DNA from: Enoplolaimus lenunculus
Taxonomy: Eukaryota; Nematoda; Enoplea; Enoplida; Thoracostomopsidae
Reading direction: 5' to 3'
Length of the DNA: 64,000 bases
Assembly (NCBI GenBank): GCA_030248215.1
Contig: JASANG010000611.1
Span: 372,001-436,000, forward strand
In this document: in pieces, positions 60,238 to 64,000 of the stretch
Layout of the letters: each line of letters begins with the position of its first letter
Numbering within the stretch: position 1 is the stretch's first letter
The notes under the pieces: model-generated
Seen by the model: the letters and a program-made list of their open reading frames with translations, nothing else
What the model was told of the DNA's origin: nothing
Database searches by the model: none
Translations under genes and position numbers: made by a program

Positions 60238-60573
60238 ATTAAATTAAAATTAATTCTGTGCACTCGCGCTGGCACTAGCACAAGTGACGTGCTAAATGTG
60301 TGAAGGTCCCAAAGTCAGTTTAAGGAGCTAAGAGCCCCATGACCAAGAAATGTTGTAGTTTTCAGATGAATACATTAATATTAGGTATATCTTCGCGAGT
60401 GTCAACAAGCAAAAATACAGACCTAATTTATGTGCACATATTAAAGCACAAATTAAAGGTTTACAGCTATTCTGCATTTTCAAATTTTGCGAGGGCGCCA
60501 ACCTAGGTGTCAGAGGCTCCCTACATTTGGGGCTATGGGGAAGCTAAGCACGGCACTGATCACACGCAACATA

Positions 60574-63500
60574 TCACTGTTGAAACAGACGGCCAAGTTT
60601 CGCCGCAATAATCAAAGTGCTCACTGATACAAGCAAACATATCACACCAAATGTTACATACGCCATCGCGGAAACTTGCAGTGCTAACGCTTTAGGGAAA
60701 TCCATTTGGGTTCTAGCGACAGCGACAGGTACTACAGTGTCAACAAAGCTAAAATCAGGAGTTGAATGCGCAAGTTGGCTACTGTACTGACGTTGATCAG
60801 CTATTTGCGGCAAAGAATCATCTTGATAGGCCAAACTATAATGGCGACTATGAGCGGCGATTACAGTAACAGTTGTTGCATAAATATTTCGATGATTTAA
60901 ATCGCGTAAATGGACTGTTGAGGAACCACCGACGTTGTTGACTACTGTTCGATGTAATAATTCGTCAGGCGACGTTGCCGTGTGACTAGAATCGCCGCTG
61001 CCAACTGTTTGAATTGTGTCCAAATTTGCAAAACGTTCTGCAATACTGATCACTTCTGAAATAAAAAAAACCTACCCGCAAGTGTCATTCAATGTTAGAG
61101 CCCGTTGACCGCATGGGATCAGACAAAAAATGATTTGGCGCTCTACCAGCCATTTGCGATCACACCAAATGAGTTATTTCACCATAACTTGTAAACCAGT
61201 GGTTAATGTTAAAAATCTTAGCACCGTTCAACTTTAAGCGCCGAAACCTAGTGTTGCATGGTTCTTATTATGTAACTTTTTGACGAGAAACTAATTTCGC
61301 TCGCAAGGGGCGAACTTAGGATCTTAGAAAGCAATTTTTTAAAAATTCAAATTTAAAGTGGAACGATCACATGAGGTTATGTCAGAAGCTCTAGAAAAAC
61401 TGTTAGAATCCGTCCCTTTTTGACAAACCTCGGCTACTCGGCTGGCGGACGCAACAAAAAGAGACAATTCTTATATGGAAAAATGCAACCATTAAAACAA
61501 AATTCATTGACCATATTTTCAAACATGGGACCACTTGCTGATTGGTCTTGCAAATTTCTAACCAGGACATTGCCGCATTTTTCCAATTTCACCGATTCTA
61601 CTAATCAGCAAACTATGGGATACGTATTTGACACAAATGTTTTGTTTGAAAAGTTATTACAATCGGGTCATAGGATCTGCATACATTTGAAAATTCGCAT
61701 CCTGATCGCGAATCTTACTTTTAGTCAATGGCATGCTCAATGGAATCAACATATGCACCGACATAAACACACCGACTAGCATCAACAGTACCAACGCAAG
61801 TACGCCACTATTTCGAGTCCATCCCCGAGCAATGACCATTGCCAGTACCCCTAAGATACTTAAGTAGGCAATATAAAGAAAGTTAGTTGCGTTGACTTCA
61901 GTTGTATCCCAACTGCCATTCAATACAATTCCAATATTAAATTCAACAACTTCAGCAACGAACATAATCGTAGCCGAAATAAAATAAAATATCGCCGATA
62001 CATTTAAACGATACACAAGCGTTTCAATTTCGGAATATGTCGCATTTAAATATTTCAGTCGTTCAAGATCTTTCGTTGCAACTGGAGCGATTTGCTCAGC
62101 AAGTGGTGTTGCGTTGCGTAGTTGCATGCTCATCGGATCAGGATTGTACTCAATGCTGCGACTCACTTTCCGCCTCGCTTTGTTACTATTTGTATGGCTT
62201 TTGTTATTATTGCTGCTATTCGTCCTGCGAACATCACCATTGCCTAGCTTTGAACTTCGAAATAAATTAAGCCAACTTTTTGATGAAGTTTGACCGCCGA
62301 TGTAGAACGGTCCAGAATAGTTTCGGTCATGATTACTCGGGGTGCGGTGCTGCCCTGAGGTGCCAGCCCGATTTGAAGAACCATGCCCGGTTGGATTCTG
62401 CGCGTAGTTGTGATGATCGCCAGTTGTTTGGCAACTTGTAGTCGCTCGACTTCCAGACTCAAACTCTTCACTTCCTTCGTCTGTATTAACACCGCTGAAT
62501 CGTTTTCCTGTCGGTGCTTTGTTCAAACCAGAAATTGCCGTATTGTTTGTTACCGAAGTGGGAACTGCAACGCCGTTAGCCATTATGCCTTCAGGCAGGC
62601 CGTCGCGATTTGTTGTTGCCCTTCCATGACATTTCGGAAGCGGTCCCGATCGCGGTAATCCGTTAAATCGATAATTCTGAGAACTTGATGTCACTCGCGG
62701 TGCACCAATTGTTCGCAACCCAAACCATGGATTTGTTGCCGTCGTATTTTCTTTGTTACTTCCGGGTTTACTGTTAACATAGTTACTTCTACCGTTTGCT
62801 TCTGCCCAATTCGCTCCCGTTGAGTTACCAGCCATGCGACCACCGCGTGATCTCATGTCGGCGTCGGAAGATTTATGACGGGGCAGAGCACCAGTCTTTT
62901 TAAGACCAAATCGTTGAGAAAGATCCGCCTGTTTTCGGGTAGGATCGACGTTTCGAATCCAGCTAAGCGTCCAGTTCCACCGGGACGTCTGCTCCGGATC
63001 ATAAGTGTACGTATATCCTGCAGTATTGGGCGGTTTCGGGTTTCTGCATTGGGTTGCATCCGCAGTCGACGATAATAAATAACTTGGTGCTCGGTGCGGC
63101 TTCCATTTACGCTGTTCGCCGCTAATCTTTTGCCGCCCGTGACCCGAGAACGCCGGATTATTGTGACGGAAAAAGTTTTGCGAACGTTGAACAGCCGGTG
63201 CCCTCGTATCGGCGCGTTGACTGACCTGTAGTATAAAACAGATACGTAGTGTCAAAATATATTATTGTAAGGGAAGAAATTTCAAAGCAGCAATGGTAAT
63301 TGCTGTATTTTTACAGCACGTGTATGGTCTATACTATAGTGACAGGATATTGATATCGTACTATTCACATGCGCGAGTTTTTTTGAATCGAGATCTGGCA
63401 GCTCCGGATTACGCGGCCAAGGTTTTGCAACGGGAAGGTACAGCTACAACTTACGCTTGCAAAATGGTTTCGAATAACACTTGCACGCGCAAAGTGCTAC

Positions 63501-64000
63501 TGCAAGTTCACTGTACAAATATTTGCACGTAAAACCCGCACCTGGGAGTTGGAGCTGCAAATTTTCGCTGAAACTGTTGCATATCGTGTTTACAACTTCA
63601 ATTATTCGTTGAATAAACTTGCACATGTGAACGGGACTTATTTTAAACCAAATTTTTAAATCTCTAATAAAAATACACTTACCACGTCGTGTTTCGTGAT
63701 TGCTGGATTACATAACGCTGGAAACGACGCAACTGCCGTATCGTAACTTGTGATTTGAGACGGACCCCAAATTGTTGGATGGCACAGGTCGTGTACTGCC
63801 ATTTGAGAATGAGGATATAATCCCGCCGGGTTTGGCATTGCACTGTTTTGTGTAAAAAATGAACCGTGGGGATAAGGTGTCCAAGAACGCTGCTGACTCG
63901 CATCGTAGTACGAGACGCCTTGATGGTATCTTGTGGGTAACATACGTGTCTCCCGAACCGCCGAAGGTAAGGAGTTTGACGCAATGTCGCACTGGTAATA
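60574..64000 (-). CDS. Four-transmembrane protein with long disordered N-terminal region (5' end outside window)
   Basis: I do not recognise the family. Exons on the minus strand: 64000-63683 (runs off the edge, open in frame), 63225-61719 and 61055-60574, all GT-AG and in phase, giving 768 residues and a stop. The first ~450 residues are Ser/Thr/Asn/Gly/Arg-rich and presumably cytoplasmic and disordered. Then follow TM1 (VSAIFYFISATIMFVAEVV), a short loop with N-glycosylation sequons (NGS, NAT), TM2 (FLYIAYLSILGVLAMVIA), TM3 (GVLALVLLMLVGVFMSVHML), a ~115-residue second loop, and TM4 (MAYVTFGVICLLVSVSTLIIA). It ends shortly after TM4 (KLGRLFQQ). If the 61719 donor is not used, the frame stops at 61657, giving a three-TM form. 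Topology suggests a tetraspan membrane protein; the function is unknown. Confidence 0.75.
61056..61718 (-). other. Last intron of the four-TM gene
   Basis: GTAAGA at 61718 to TTTATTTCAG at 61056. It contains an in-frame stop shortly after the donor and otherwise nothing recognisable. Confidence 0.6.
63480..63645. repeat. Single-ended copy of the 53586 MITE in an intron
   Basis: It ends with AACTTGCACATGTGAACGGGACTTA, matching the inverted end of 53586-53865. It also has inner TTGCACGCGCAAAGTGC and GGAGCTGCAAATTTTCGC pieces. The other end is not found. Confidence 0.45.

Overview
This is animal nuclear DNA. It is AT-rich and its protein-coding genes are split by GT-AG introns, with one apparent GC-AG intron. 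The sequence between exons is packed with short inverted-repeat elements. The eEF1G and NUAK proteins look bilaterian and protostome-like. Several short elements carry decayed GCCTAA/TTAGGC steps, the unit of nematode telomeres, and a GGACAGAC microsatellite is present. I lean towards an ecdysozoan (nematode or arthropod) with low confidence. I assign no species and see no bacterial or organellar DNA.

Layout. 109-5606 (+): the last six exons of translation elongation factor 1-gamma, which runs in from the left edge. 5.6-10.8 kb: dispersed CCGG-word repeats, a short element with telomere-like steps, and a decayed peptide-receptor-like GPCR relic. 10846-23647 (+): a complete NUAK-family kinase in eight exons, about 2334 residues, whose last 5.9 kb exon carries nearly the whole tail. 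23.9-41.3 kb: no convincing gene, only fold-back elements, short inverted-repeat elements and tRNA-derived SINE copies. 41316-54636 (-): a multi-exon gene for a low-complexity, methionine/glycine/proline-rich protein that resembles the start of YLPM1/ZAP3; one intron holds a 1.8 kb Merlin DNA transposon. 55377-57579: a piggyBac transposon with an intact transposase, TTAA duplications and an internal palindrome set, next to a possible older piggyBac-like relic. 58.1-59.1 kb: a satellite of alternating 150/175 bp units. 60574-64000 (-): a gene for a four-transmembrane protein with a long disordered N-terminal region, running off the right edge.

The host genes are unrelated (translation, signalling kinase, probable RNA-associated nuclear protein, membrane protein) and do not form a pathway. 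The most unusual features are a tRNA-like A-box/B-box sequence inside both long terminal inverted repeats of the Merlin element, the apparently whole piggyBac with 16-bp palindromes, a family of short elements with telomere-like cores, and a 256-bp stretch that is about 97% A or C. I found no LTR element, retrovirus copy, Polinton or CRISPR array.
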